A DNA stretch of 64,000 nucleotides, taken from NCBI GenBank assembly GCA_013399875.1, contig VXAZ01002496.1, positions 639,119 through 703,118 of the forward strand. Direction: 5' to 3'. Numbering within the stretch: the first letter of the stretch is position 1; every line of letters starts with the position of its first letter. The notes beneath the pieces are model-generated. The model was not told the origin of the DNA. It saw only the letters and a program-made list of their open reading frames with translations, and did not search any database. This stretch comes from Gymnorhina tibicen. Its lineage: Eukaryota; Chordata; Aves; Passeriformes; Artamidae. A program made the position numbers and the translations under genes. Shown piece by piece: positions 25,101-38,000 of this stretch.

Positions 25101-26415
25101 GCCGCTGAAAGGTGGTGCCAAGGAGTGAAATGCCAACCTGAAAGCTGGTTGCCCAGAAGGATGGTGGTCATCTTGCATGCAGATGGATTGGCTGAATGAG
25201 AGTTTGTTGGGGGGTGGCAGGACCCCAAGAACCGAGATCCTGCCAAAACCCACGTTTCAGCACCATATAGGAAGGTGATACCCAGTGTGAGCAAGTGATG
25301 TCTCCCAGAAAAAGCCCGGAGCTGAGCATCATTGCACAAGGCATGCACTGTACGCTGCCAACCCTTTCTCCCCTTGGCAGGTTTGGTGTTTCTTCAGCAT
25401 AGTGTACATAAAGCTTCTCATGACAAGGCTCCTACCTTGGATCATCTGAAAAGCCCTCATAAGCAGGAAGCCACATCTGGCAGTGAGTGTCCTTGGCTGC
25501 TTAGGAGGATGGGCTTTCAAAAGGTCTTTTTTTAGGTGTTGCTAGTATGCAAGGACTGATTTTTTTTCTTTTTTTAATCCAACCTATTTCATAAACTTGG
25601 AAATAAGACTCCAAGAATAAATTTCTTTTTGACCGCTGTCAAGGAGTTTCAATAGTTTGTTTATCATATCTGTACCAGCTCTTCAGAGAGCCTGAGAAAT
25701 GATGGTTTGGGACGTTATCTCCTTTCCCAAGCCTCCGTTTGCACTGAAGCAGTATTGTCTTGTTCCCTGGGGACAGCAAACAACGAGACCAAGTGCTTGG
25801 AGCAGATGCTACTGCAAAGGTAACTCTGCTGTTGTTCCTTTCACCTGGAAGTGTACTTGGGATTTTAGGATTACATTTGGGTGGAAATGTTATTTGATGT
25901 TTATAAATACACCTACATGCCAAATTCTTTTATTTATTTATTTATTTTTTAAATAAATGTCCTCTAATACAAAGCAGAGGGCAGACAGAGGTAGCTGAAA
26001 AATTGTTCATATCTCATGGTCAAGAAAAAAATATCCTCAGTTCCCATGTTCATCAATGATGGCTTTCTAGCCTTCTAAACGCCCATTTTTAGTGGAAAAA
26101 ACAAAGACAGACATAAGGATCTGGAAGCTAATGCAGTCCCAGAGCCTCCTGAGTTCCTGGCAGCCACCTCTGTTAGATAATTTCAGACCCACATTTTCCC
26201 CCAGTGAGTTACTTTTCAATCCTCTGGAGTCTCTGCCGTTCTTCAGTTTGGGTAAGATGCTCTGTGACCTCAGGTAGTCATTAAGAAGTCTGGATTTATA
26301 TCAGCTGGAAGCCTCATGGCAGTTAAAATAGTGCTGGGAGGATGGGAAGATCATGAACAGTTTGTCTGGGGTTGTCTGTACCTCCCATCACCGTGACCTG
26401 ACTGGAGATAGAAAA
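19200..26415. other. Long unique non-coding stretch
   Basis: No gene is recognised in about 7 kb. Frames are at most about 120 codons and overlap in several frames in the GC-richer parts (21930-22300, 22500-22720). A run of 7 G lies near 20121. A poly-T-interrupted stretch lies near 25526-25576, and a TTTA tetranucleotide run is listed separately. I see no interspersed repeat that I can name. Confidence 0.5.
25928..25950. repeat. TTTA tetranucleotide microsatellite
   Basis: About five copies of TTTA in a row, ending in a T run and AAATAAATG. Simple sequence. Confidence 0.9.
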
Positions 26416-26423
26416 CCAAGCTC

Positions 26424-26510
26424 TGTCTGCCTTACCTCTCTGTGTAAGGTGGGGATGTCACTGCCCTGAGTGGGAGCCTGGTTGATGTGCTTTGAGCTCC
26501 TGAGGCAGAA
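26424..26510 (+). mobile_element. MIR-like ancient SINE fragment (tentative)
   Basis: The order CTTACCTCTCTGTGTAAGG, TGGGGATGTCACTGCCCTGAG, GGTTGATGTGCTTTGAGCTCC resembles the MIR 3' half ('cctctctgt..aatggggataa.cactgccct..ca...aagcgctttgag.tcc'). It is weaker than the copy near 9.8 kb. Confidence 0.4.
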
Positions 26511-26934
26511 AGATCTACGTGGTGTTGTCGGTGTATGTGTTAAAATCTTGCTTGTATTCTTTCACCAATGATACGTCTCTGTTTAGCACTAAACAAGCAG
26601 TGCATATATATTATGGCTTAACCATTTATGTGATAAGAGTCATTAGTTTGCCATCTTGAGCCTAAGCAATACCAGCCAATGAGAGTTTTAAAGGCAATTC
26701 ATGTTCCTTCCAACCTTCCGTCAGCATTGTCCTTCTTCCTGTCCTCGCCCACAAACAGGAGGAACTCCTCTGTTCTTGATAGTGGCATTTACCATTTCTC
26801 AGTCCAGGAATCTGTCATACACTCATAAGAATAGCTCAGGGAATTATTTCAGGAGTCTACCTCCTTACACCCGCTAGACTATCTTTGCCATGTTTGGCAG
26901 AATTTGCCTATTCAGTTTGTAAAAGTCTAACACG

Positions 26935-27195
26935 GGAAATTCCCCAGGCTCCCTCAGCAAACCTGCCCTGGGTTATCTTTACCACTGCAAAAAAGCCATC
27001 CCTAATGCCTAAATTAGATCTTCCTTGCTGCAGTTTGAGCCTATAAGTTCCTGTTCTGCACACTGTCATTGAGGAGAACAAATCGGTTTGTTTCTATTCG
27101 TGGCAACCTTTGATGTATTTGCTGACCTCAGAGCAAATCTGGTCATTTCACTTATCTCTCACAGGTCTAGACCTTCGATTATTCTTCTCCTCATC
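26935..27195 (-). mobile_element. CR1 LINE fragment, old, near 3' part
   Basis: The + strand follows the antisense CR1 order: ATCCCTAATGCCTAAATTAG, CTTGCTGCAGTTTGAGCC, CCTGTTCTGCACACTGTC, GAGGAGAACAAATCG, GGCAACCTTTGATGTATTTG, then GGTCATTTCACTTATCTC. These match the family words 'ttcctaatgtctaacctaaat', 'cttgctgcaatttaagcc', 'cttgtcctatc', 'ggagaacaa' and 'cagccctttatgtatttgaag'. This is an older CR1 type than the copies at 39.8 and 51.1 kb. Confidence 0.7.
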
Positions 27196-27239
27196 AAAGT
27201 GTTTCCTTTAGTTAGCTGATTTTTTGTTCCAAGTGCAGG

Positions 27240-30200
27240 TGGCACAGATTTGGGGGTTTTTTTTGGTAACAGTAGTTTGTTAGATATGTGTGAGTTCTAC
27301 TTGGTTGACTGAAGTAGCTCATGAGTCTTGAAAACTGTCTTTTATAGACATGGTACTATCAGTCAAGTTGCCATTCTATTAATTTCTTATGTCCTTATTT
27401 CACAGTCTTGCTGCCCTAAGAAATTGAGCTCTTACTTTTGAAGGTCAAGGCTTCTAGGAATATTGTGATCACTTTTTTCATTTTGAGATAAATGCTGTGT
27501 TTTCTTTCCAGTTAAAGATGACAGCAGTTTATCAGCAAGTGCATCACTGTATTCATGCATAAAAATCTTGGGCAAGTGGGGGGGGAAACAGTCTAAACAA
27601 TAAAACATCACATGACCCAATAAACTCTGGATTCTCCTTCAAAGTCTATGGCAGTCAGATGTTACCTGACCTGTTCCCTGTAGTATTTACTTGAGTGGTT
27701 ACTTTGCTTCCCAGCCCATTTGCACAGTAATTTCCAACCTGTGTTTGGCACTTTATAGTGTATTACCTGTGAGATCTCTGCAAATGCTCGTTGTCATCAA
27801 CTGAACTGTGAATCTGTGATGCAACTAGAAGGTTCTTAGGAAGTGAAGAGTATAAAACCACCCTTCTCATTGCTCCAAAAGTCCTTCCCTTTTCTAAAGT
27901 AAATAAATGCTGTTCATATTCTGTAGCTCTAAGCCCCTTTCCTGGAGAAGCACTTCTTTTCATCCTCAGAGTTTCATCAGAAAAAAACCAGTTTAGATAT
28001 TTTGATTGTGATATGTCACTTGGGTTGACTACTGTTATTTAAATTTTTTGATGTTCAAAACAGACAATATCTGATAACTTTGTTAGCTATTCATTAAATG
28101 GGGTAGTAAAGCCGGAGTATTTTGTGGGATAAGAATTTTTTTCTGAAGTGAATGTAGCCGTAATTACAAAAAATTTTTTTTGTTCCTGTATTTTTTTCTC
28201 TTTTGAAAGTGGAGGATGTTTAAACAATAAGCATACATTCAAAAATAATACCATGTGAAGAACACTGGTATATGTGTGGAGTTGCGCTTAAATCATTTAC
28301 CAGACTATGCAGGTTATAAATGACTCCCTGTCACTCTGAAAAGCTGCTTTTCTACATTCTACAATAAAATTATTCACAAGGTCACAGAACACTTGCAAAT
28401 ACTCACAGGGTACCATTCATACAGAATGGCAGGTGAAGAAGGCATAATAAATAATTACAGGGTCTTTTCTTTGCCTTGGTGAGTTTGGGACTGGGACACA
28501 GCATCTACCTGGCAAATATAAACTAAGCTGAAAATATTTGCATAAACGATTTGTTTCATGGCCATGAATGCAGAACACTCTGGGAACCTGTACAGCCTCT
28601 TTGAAGATCATTTGAAGCATATAAGGGTAAATATTTAAGTAAATAATGTGCAGCCAGCAATTGGACAAGATTTAGGTTTGTTGCTCTAAGAGGCAAGTGC
28701 CTAAGTGTCCTTGTAATGTGCAGATGAAAAATCTTGACTTATTTATTGTACAAGTTTTAAAAGAGTGAAAAGGTTTGCTGAGCCTTTAGGAAGTCTTGTA
28801 AATCTCCTGTAATAGGAGGCTTGCCTCGACACTTTCAAAAAGCAGCATGTCCAGGTGCATTTATAGAGTGCTTTTCTAAGGAATGAGTTCTCACTTGGCA
28901 GAAAAGAGGAGGAGGAGGCACAGTGTTCTTGTCTCCCTGTCACAACAGAACTGATGTCAGAAACGACAACAGAGTTGTTGGGGGGTGTTCAAAACCCAGT
29001 TGCATTCTCCGAATTTGCTTGCCTAATTTGGCTACAGGTAGTGGGATTTTGGTGCTGGCACAGGAGAGATGGGGCCTCCCAGGCAAGTGCAGGTTCCCAC
29101 CCCATCCTTGGGGGTACAGCTGAATTTTAAGCCTAATGGAAGTCCCAGGGACTGGCTGTCCTTGCACATGGGGTGGGGCTGAGCTGGAAAGAGCTCCACA
29201 CACATAGTGACACCCAAAACCAGAGGCTGCTGTTTGGCAGTCAGCATTTATTTGCAAACCCTGAAAAACTCTGTTACTTATCCTGATTTTTTTTTTTTTT
29301 TTTTTAAATTTAAAATCCTGCTCTGGGAAGCTGATGGCTTTCAAGAGCAGTCAATAATAGTTAGATGCATTGGTTAGAGGGGTGTTTGATGTTCTTTAGA
29401 TGTGATGGGGATAAATAGATGGATATGAAGAAAGTTGTCTGTAGAGAAACTTCAAAGTTTTCCTTTGTCGGAAGCAAATCTGAAAGTTGGCACTGGAATT
29501 AATCAGTGTTTTTTTTTATTTTTAATTTTTTGCAGTTCTCATAAGCAGACTGTCTCTGGCATGCAAGAATGGCTTGGGTATTCTTTTGGGATGCTATTTC
29601 TGTTGTTGTTTGGGAATTAAAGTTTCTGTACCTGTAGCTCACTTCTAAATGTGTAATTTCAAAGGATACCATAAATTTCTTTGCCTGTTGGTATTGCAGG
29701 ATTGAAGAAGGATTGAACGTGAAGTTTTATTAACTGGAGCCCTAGCAATTTCAAAGATACCAGTTGTGCCAGAAGCTTTTCTGACAGGTCTTATTCATAA
29801 TGGCCTGAATGTGTCCAAGACAGCGTGATCTATAGCTTTTAATCAGCTAATGGATTGAATCTCACAGTGGAACTTGGCTATATTCAGACAATTCAGAACA
29901 GAAAGGATTTTGCAATTTCACAATTTTCGGTCTGGGACAAGTTTCTGAGGGAAGCAGCAGCATCATTCCTGGGCACTGGTGAATGACAAAGCAGTGTTAT
30001 AACACAGAATAAAAGGTTGTGTTTAGCTCAGCTTCACCAAAGCATTTGTAATGGCCTTTGCCCTTGTCCTGGTTCAGGATTTTGGATCTTTATATGATTG
30101 TGTTTTGGTCCGGCTACGGGTAAGAGCAAGTAAGGCAGAGCAGAGGGAGATTACCACAATTAAGGGATAGATTTCCACTGTAAAGCTTTATAATCTGTGC

Positions 30201-30270
30201 TTTTCTCCTGGACTGAACGTTCAAACAGGTAAAAAAGGCCATGTGGAGAAATAGGCAGTGATTGGGATTG
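27240..30270. other. Unique AT-rich non-coding sequence
   Basis: No gene or named repeat is recognised and frames are 134 codons or fewer. It contains a 19-base T run at 29287-29305. The minus frame across 28940-29344 begins in that low-complexity tract and has no domain. Confidence 0.55.
29287..29305. repeat. Poly-T tract
   Basis: A T homopolymer of 19 bases followed by AAATTTAAAA. Low-complexity sequence. Confidence 0.95.
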
Positions 30271-30281
30271 CCACGTTTTGT

Positions 30282-30301
30282 CCTGGTGCTGCAGCACCAG
30301 G
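30282..30301. repeat. 20-bp perfect palindrome
   Basis: CCTGGTGCTG is followed directly by its exact reverse complement CAGCACCAGG, with no spacer. The centre is CTGCAG. Lacking a loop, it is more likely a dimeric-factor binding site or chance than a transcribed hairpin. Confidence 0.9.
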
Positions 30302-30826
30302 GAAAATGTGCTGTCAGGGAAGTCCAGCTGTGGGAGATGAGGGAATGTGGGAGGCATGGCCAGGAATGGCAACTTGGAGTTCAGGTGGAGTGTGGGCCCC
30401 CTGAGACCACTCAGGAAGATACACAAATACAGAGGGTATCTGAAGCATTATACTGGAATCTGTACAAGTCCCCTTGTCTGAGAGCCCTTCATGTTGTTTA
30501 GCAAGGTTGCATGTTTCCGTATTTAGTTCTGTCAACTCTTTCCTTTTGTCTTTTTGTTCAAACTTCCAAGACCAGGGAAAAGAAAAAGAAAAATCAGGTT
30601 GATTTAGGTCTTGAGGAGTAGGAGTTGCTAAGGGATAGAGAGGAGGAGTCATTCTGCTTTGAGCAAAGTGAGAAGATGAAAATTGTCCTTTAAATATGAA
30701 TTCACTGATTTCATCATGTGTGTGATGAAGGTCCCAAGCTCTGTGCCAGTAGTCACAAGGTAAGATGAACCTCCCCTTCTTTCCAAAAAGTAAGTCGGGT
30801 ACTGACCTCAGTATTGGCCAGCACCA

Positions 30827-30880
30827 GTGCAGGTGATGCCCTGGGTGCAGGGGATGCCCTGGGTGCAGGTGATGCTGTTC
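30827..30880. repeat. 18-bp minisatellite, about three copies
   Basis: The unit GTGCAGGTGATGCCCTGG occurs at 30827-30844, then 30845-30862 with one substitution, then a decayed third copy at 30863-30880. On the minus strand it creates a His/Pro/Gly-rich repeat in a spurious 201-codon open frame. Confidence 0.9.
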
Positions 30881-30889
30881 ACAGCAACA

Positions 30890-33800
30890 CCTGGATGTAG
30901 ATTCAAGCTGGCTTACCACCCTTCCAAATTCTCTACCTGTAAGGTAAAGCCTTCCCTTTAAACAGTCTCAGATTTCTTAGATGTTAAGTGTGATACTTAA
31001 ACCTGTTGTTGCACAGTATTTTGGGGGATAGTTTGTTTGTTTGTTAAAAAAGCAAGAGAGAAAAAGTTCTAGTCCTTGATAATACCTTTTTTTTTAGACT
31101 GAGTGATTTTTATTGTTTTTTGAGAAGAGGTTCGTTAGTCCCTGCAGAGTGAGGTGCTGAGATGACTGTTACAAACACAGGCTTGTCAGGCACCCAGATA
31201 TCCTGGGTCATGAGAGTGTTGTGGTGGTGTTGGTGGTCCTGGGAGCATCCCGACTGCCTCCCCTTTCTTCCAGGAGCAAGGTGGCTCTGTGCAGGAGTCT
31301 TTTGTGGGGATGTCCCTCTCCCAACCCATCACCATGTGCAAAGCAGGACTGAAGGTACTGGAGAGCTGCCACTGAGGTGGCAGAGGTGAAGGAAGAGGAA
31401 CGGGTTTCCAGGGTCTCCCTTCTACTTGGGCAGGCTGTGGCAGCACAGGATAGTCCCTGGGGTGAAACAGTTTTGGGGGCAGGGCTGACCCACTGCCAGC
31501 TCTGACCCCCCCACCCCTCCATTTTGGCAGGGTCATGCAGGAGAAGGCTTGGTGGGGAGCTGCAGTGGTGCAGAACCTCCTTGTCCCTGTCCCACTGCTT
31601 GCTCTGGGATAGGTATGTGAGAGAGTGTTATACGGGATTATTTTACAAGCTGTTACTGTACAAGCTGGAACACGCTCGAGCCCTTAATTATAATGCCCTA
31701 GTTAGGGGCTGTCTGCATAGAAGCAGCCCTGTTTTCCCACATAAGAAGGGCTCATATTTGAGTTTGCAGGGAACCACCCAGAAGGATGGATTTTAAAGTG
31801 TCATCGGGAAACTCGTCTTCACAAAGCATTGTCTGTGTCAAGGTGATCTGTGCTTCAGGACTGGCCCTGCCAGCAGCAGGGCTGTACTGAGCCTCATGTA
31901 TTCTTCGGAGAGGCTTTTTGAAATGATGGGTGGAGAAGGAAGAAGAGCAGGAATGAAGTCTTATTCCACATGGGGCAGGAGTGAGTCAAGGCCTGCTTTT
32001 CTTACTGCTGTGACTGAGCATTTGCCTATCCCAGGATGTATGTGACAGTGAAGTCACTGCATCTGAGCTTCAGATATAATGGGAAGGGAAAGAGAGTGGT
32101 GGGTGGCAGGGAGATGGTGCTATTTCATAGTGTTGTAAATGTGAGACCCATGACCAGTGAGAGTACCAGTGTCGCGGAGTCTGCAGCAGGTCTGACATAA
32201 ACCCCCTCTGCCTTCTGCAAAATTTGTCTGTAGAGGAGAAGCAGTGTTTGATGAAGTGGCTCTTCGATTTTAAATGAGAGTGAGCAAGAGTCTGTTTTAT
32301 GGAGAAATTAAAAAATTGTCTGATATCAAATTCTCTTGAGTGGAATGGGTGTATTGCTCATTTTGATGAGCCTTCGTGGGAATAAGGTCCATTGCTGCTG
32401 GTGGAGTTAATGATCAGTACTGATCTCCAACTTGATATGGCACAGGGTGGACAACTACTACCTGGGCTGTCTAGCTGCTGTTTTCATAGCAAGCCATATG
32501 TGGAAAAAGTTCTGAATATGCTTTGACTTTAGCTTATTATTTCTTGTCTCAGAAAATTGTGCATCAGAAGCTCTACAGAGTTTGGTGGTAGTGGAATTAG
32601 GGTGAGCCCAAGGAACCTCTGCTGATGAGGAGGTAGTTGAGGACCAGCTCACACCTTGGGTCCAAGGAAGCCTGGTGTCCCCACAGCGAGGGGATGCCAG
32701 GGGTGGGGCCAAGCACTGCTGCAGGCTGAGCCCAGCGTGCACATGGTCCTGTGGGTTGGAGCGCAGCAGGTTTGGGTGGAGCGAGCCTAAAAATCCCACG
32801 CTGTGAGCTGCTGGAGCTGCTGCACTCACACCACCTCAGCGTGAAGGCCTGTCTGGGCACACAGCTGCTCCCAGCGTGCGGGCTTCAGCTCCTTGTGTGT
32901 AATTAGAAGGTTTCCCAGCATCCCTTGCCAGATTCTTCTGAGCTCTATGCACTTCTTGGCGAGGAAGTTAACTTTCCCAGAGAACTGAGGAAGAACCTTG
33001 TAGTGGAGCTGAGCAGGATGGAGGAAGGCAAAATCTGAGCCCAGCAGATGTGCTCCTGGGCCTTTGGAAGTATGGGGAAAAGCCTGGTCATCCATCAGGA
33101 GCAGGAGGGTGGGTGTCTTCTGCAGGCACTGAGGCTGTTGCATAGCGGGTGCCTGTGCTGCTCTCTGTCATCTCTGTGCTGCAGGCAGATAGGTGGACAG
33201 TGAACCCTCATCCCTCAGGTGTGGCACTTCTCTCTTTGTGCACGCCACCTATGAGAGATCACACCGGCAGGCAGATAAATCTTGAATATTTGCACTTTGT
33301 GGGAGAGACTGGTCCAGAAAGTTTGTGTGTGTCCCCCAAGGTGTGTGTCAAAGGGATTACTCTTTTATAGGATGTTTCTGCAAGTGGAAATTTCGGCAGA
33401 CTCCTCTCATGGCTGGTCTCTATTGGCTCCAGCTGTCCCCTTACCATGGTCTTCAAGGGATGGTGTGCTGGGGAAGTGACAGAAAATCCACAGCTGTGGG
33501 AAGTTAGCAGGGATGGGATTTGTGCCAAGGTTAAGGGATGGCTGGACTTTTCTTTACCACTCCTGAAACTCATTTAACACCAGGTGCTTTCCCTCATCGA
33601 GATAAATGAGATCTAGATGTATCTTTCCTAGCTCTACTTTTTGCGTATGGGGACCTCACTATTATCCTTGAGCAGCTGTGGGTCTGTGTTTGTGTGCGTG
33701 TGGTTTGCTGACCATCTGCCAGCATGGCTGGGTTTGGGGGCACTAGGGAGGGGTTTTGGGTAGGTTTTTCAGATCAGTTCAAGTCCTGAACTGATATAGG

Positions 33801-34960
33801 TGTGTAAGCCCCCAGCATTTTTAATGGGAAGATGGTGCCTGAACTATCTGGGCGGAAACTGAGCTGCAGGGTCAGGGAGTGCTGGGGAAACCTGCAGAGA
33901 GTCACAGGAAAGCACCATGGGTGGTGAACAGAGTTGGATGGCACATCCCTTTGGATAAGGGTAGAGTTGGGCTTGAGTAGATGGTTGTGGGGTGATCCGA
34001 GACTGCCTGTTCAATCTTCAGCACAAACACCAGGATTTGTAGTTTTTCATTTAAGTTCAGCTTTGGATCACAGCTTTGGAAGGAGGAAGTGAATTTTCTA
34101 TCACCAGCTCTTTGAGAAGCAGCAGGGTTCAAGCCTGTATCTGGAGATGGCTTTATCCAGCCTTTGTCCTGCCATAGGGAGAGTCTCTTCCTCAGAAGAA
34201 GGTGCTCTCCAGGGAAAGTACAGCTATGGTGGAGCAGGTGCCTTGGGGCTCTGCCCTGCAGATGGCAGAGGGACTGTGGTGGATGTGTTTTCAGGTTGCT
34301 CCCCTCCCTCAGAGCTTGGGAGGAAGACAGAAGCTTGAGCCTGGCAGAGGTAGGAGGAGCAATTATTGGAAGTACAGTTAATCTTTCTTTAATTAGAAGA
34401 CATGCTAAATTAAAAGGCCCAGGAGTGATCTCACAGATGTCAGCTTACTGAGAGATAATAATTGGTGTGAGAATCAAATGTTTTGCTAAGGTTTGGATCC
34501 GTATTTGATAGCATTGTTATCCTTTTTACATACTTAGTTTAAACTGAGAGAAACTTGACCCAAATAGAGAGCTCAAGCTTTGTGTTCTGTCTTCTTCAGG
34601 ACTCATTGGATAGGTTTACCTAAACAATAATGATAAAGATAATCATATCAATAAGAAGAAGTATCATGATCATCTATTGTCTGTAAGCTTGGAGAAGAGA
34701 GCAGCTAGCTTTAGAAAGCTCTGGAGAAGAAATCTCTTTCTCATGGCAACTGTGGGCTTAAACTTCTGACAGCAGCATTTCTGTGTAAATTTCCAGCAGG
34801 ATAAATGCGGGCTGTGAGAGGCAGGATGTTGTTTGCACAGAGCAGACAGCCCCTTGCTTTGGGCATCAGACAGCAGAGATGCTCCGGCTCTGCTCAGCAG
34901 CAGTCAGGAAAATCTGCCATCTCCTTTTCAAAGTACATCAAGAAGTTTTTCTCATTTTAT
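30890..34960. other. Unique non-coding sequence
   Basis: No gene is recognised and frames reach about 123 codons. It includes a GTTT run at 31031-31045 and a GATA/TATC-rich stretch at 34625-34682 (TGATAAAGATAATC, then ATCATATCAATA). No named interspersed repeat. Confidence 0.5.
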
Positions 34961-34968
34961 TCTGGGGG

Positions 34969-35047
34969 GCGGTATTCTGGGGGGGGNNNNNNNNNNNNNN
35001 NNNNNNNNNNNNNNNNNNNNNNNNNNNNNNNNNNGGGGGGGGGGGGG
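34969..35047. other. Assembly gap inside a poly-G tract
   Basis: Unknown bases (48 N, 34987-35034) are bordered on the left by a G run after GGCGGTATTCTG and on the right by 13 G (35035-35047). The true sequence is probably a longer G-rich, quadruplex-forming tract that stopped sequencing. The gap length may be an estimate. Open frames running through the gap are artefacts and are not annotated. Confidence 0.95.
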
Positions 35048-35049
35048 TG

Positions 35050-38000
35050 TTAGAAAATTCCTCTGCTGCTTTGGAGGTGGGGACTGGCTGTTAAATCCAG
35101 GCTTTGTCAGTCCTGCAGGACAAGTCACTGTTGCAGTCCCTCTCCCCGTCCCTTGCTGCAGGACCCTAGGGTAGCTTTGAGCTTATCAGAATGTGGTGTG
35201 GGTCATCACCCCTGCACGAGCACACAGCAAAAGGCAAGCATTGGGTCCTAGGTGGGGACTTGCCTTTTATATATAAAGTTTAAGCCACCAATTTTTTTGA
35301 GTGTGGCATAGGACCTGTGCTTTCCTTACAGTTAGTAGGGAACATCCACTCTTGCTTTATGGGATGCCAGTATTGGTGAGGCTGTGCCTTAATCAGGAAG
35401 AAATCCTCTTTCATGCACGGAAGAACATCTGTGGCTGTCCTTAGAGAAAACAGGAGAAACACTTCCATTTCTGTTGAGGGAGAAGAACAAAGGTGGAGAA
35501 GATGATGGTGTTCATGCTTGAGGATCACTCAAGGTCCTGGATGTGCCTTCAGCCTGGGTGTTCTGCAGAACTAGAACTTGTGGCATGTGAGAAGGAAGCC
35601 TGTGGATTTTTATGGGCCTTTGAATTTTGACCTGAAGGTGCTTTCTGTTACAGTCTGAATCTGACGTAGAATGAACAAAGATAATCGTGGAAATTTTATT
35701 GATGGTAGACCTAGTTACAAGGAAATAAGGACTGTTCTTTTGAAATCAGCTTTTCAGTATAGTAACACATTAAACCTAGTGCTTTTCCGACTTAAACCAG
35801 TTTTATACTAATGTTTACATCAACTGTGATGGAATTATTCCCAGTTTACTTTGGTAAGTGAGAGGAAAATCAATTGCAGTGTATCGACCTTGAAATGCAT
35901 TAATTGCTTGCTGTCTCGAGCTGGGTGTAGTGAAGAGCTGCTCTCTGTGTCCCACAGAACTCGCTTCTTTACCCCTCCTTCTTGCAGCAGCCATGCACAT
36001 CTGTGGTTTAACTGCTAAACAAAAGTTTTCCTGCCCCTTCAGATGAAAGATCCTGACCCAGAGCTCTTCTTTCGGCAGTCGGCACTGTGACAGAGGACAG
36101 TTGCTGTTTTCACAGGCATTGGCATGGCCAGGTCTCAAGTCCCAAGGAAAAGAAAAGTCTGGGAGATGCTGTTGGCATCTTTGATTTGCTGTGCAGCCCC
36201 CAAGATGAGAGTCCTGGCAGAGCCTAGAGCCAGGGCAGGAGATTGGTGAGGGGGGCCTGACTGGTCCCACAGCTGCCACAAAGTGGAACTGGAAAACTGT
36301 GAGGCTCCCAAAGCCTCATCCTGACCTCAGAAACAGAAACACCACCCCATTGTTCAGCTCTGGCCAGCACATGCATATCCCTTGCCTTCCCCGTACACCA
36401 CAGTTTTGGGTTTTTTTTTTAGTTTTTCCCAGAGAGAGGGAGAATATCTGAGCGCTTAGGTTTTGTTTATTTTGGAGTTGCTCTTAATCTCACACAAGTG
36501 TGAAGTGAAACCTGAAGTTGTATCCAATGTTACATAAATTTAACCCTTCTCTCAACACGCCTGTTTTTGTGTGTGGTATATCTTCAGGTCACAGAAGGGT
36601 GTTTTTTCTCTCCATGTTCAGGGGCTTACAGTCTGGCTCAGACATAGGATTAGATACAAGTAAAAAGAGATCAAAACATCAATTCAGTAAAGCACTTGCA
36701 TTTAATCCTGTGCCTCCCCTTGACAATAACAGCAGTTCTGGTGTTGCGACTATAATCAGTGTTTACTGTCTGAAATGTAAGTGCATACTTCTGTGCTTGG
36801 CTGAATCAGTGCCCGATTTTATATGTTTGTAGTGGAAGGGAAGAGGACTGCTGGCTGAAGAGCAAATACTGCAGATACTCTCTTATCTCATCTGTGTGCT
36901 CACACAGCTTTACATCTGTGCAGTCAGGTGGCTCTGACAGCAGCACAGGACCCTGCTGAGGGTCGGGTGGTTTGGGGATGCTCTGCTGGGTGGTGGGAAC
37001 CATGTACCTCGCCAAGGTGGTTACTTGCAGAACTGGTTTGCATTTGCTTTTGCATTGGCCCTTGCTGTGGTGACAGATCTAAGGCGCCTCGTAAAACTGT
37101 TCCAGTGAATAAATGGCAGCTTCTTTTAAAAAGCCTTCAAGAAAAACAGTTAGGGGTAACAGTACAGCCTCTAGAACAAGAGCCACATTCACCTTGTGTT
37201 TACAGCCAAGGCTGCTTGGCTATCTGCAAAGTATGTCTTCCCTTTTCATCTCAAACACAAGGAAGTCCTTTTTGTGTGTCAGTTGAGAAAGAAAACCACA
37301 GAAGTTTCCTCTTCTTTCAATGTACTCTGCCCAAAACACGCTTTCAGGAAATGCTTGTTCCTGCCTGAGAGAGTGCTGGAAGCTCTGCAGTTTGTAGCAC
37401 AAAACACATGAGGCTAGATCATTTTGCAAGCTGTCATAATGCAACCCTCAGTAGTCCTAAAATGAGGCTAAATAGTGCCAAGTAGCTGACAATAGTAATT
37501 TAAAGAAGACGTGCCAATAAGCAAGTTTTTCATCAAAACTCATTAAACTCATAAAATATTGTTAATCCTGCTACTTTTAGGTATGCCAGCTTGCAACTTC
37601 TGGCTACTTGTGTAATTTGTACAGCCTTGTTGTATCTATTTAAAACATTTGTTACCTAAATTTGTGTTTACAGCTTTTTTTTTTGCTCTTCCTTGGGAGG
37701 AGAGTGCAGGCTTTGAAGAAAAGAATTAGCCGGTAAATCAATCTATTTTCTCTAGTGGTCAGAAACCATTTATCTGACTTTTGACTAGAGCACTGACTCT
37801 CCATCAGTTTTATCTTAAAGTCTTTCAGCATTTCTCAATCAGTGAAAAGTCTTGTGTTAAGTAACATAAACCGGACATCTCCTTTTGCAGTCAGCCATGG
37901 AATCCAACTGATTGTTTGTGTAAGTTTTGTGCAAATGTCAACATTACGCTTTGCTTGTCCGTGACTGACAATGATTGATGTGTTTTGGCACACTGTATTT

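Noticed and set aside
30314..30919. 201-codon minus-strand open frame
   Set aside because: Part of it is the translation of the 18-bp minisatellite (His/Pro/Gly repeats). The rest has no domain, and the length is within chance expectation.
34805..35174. Three overlapping plus frames crossing 34987-35034
   Set aside because: They run through the N gap and poly-G, so the frame is unknown and the proteins are artefacts.
35815..36279. 154-codon minus-strand open frame
   Set aside because: No recognisable domain. Cys/Ser/Gln-rich noise-like composition.
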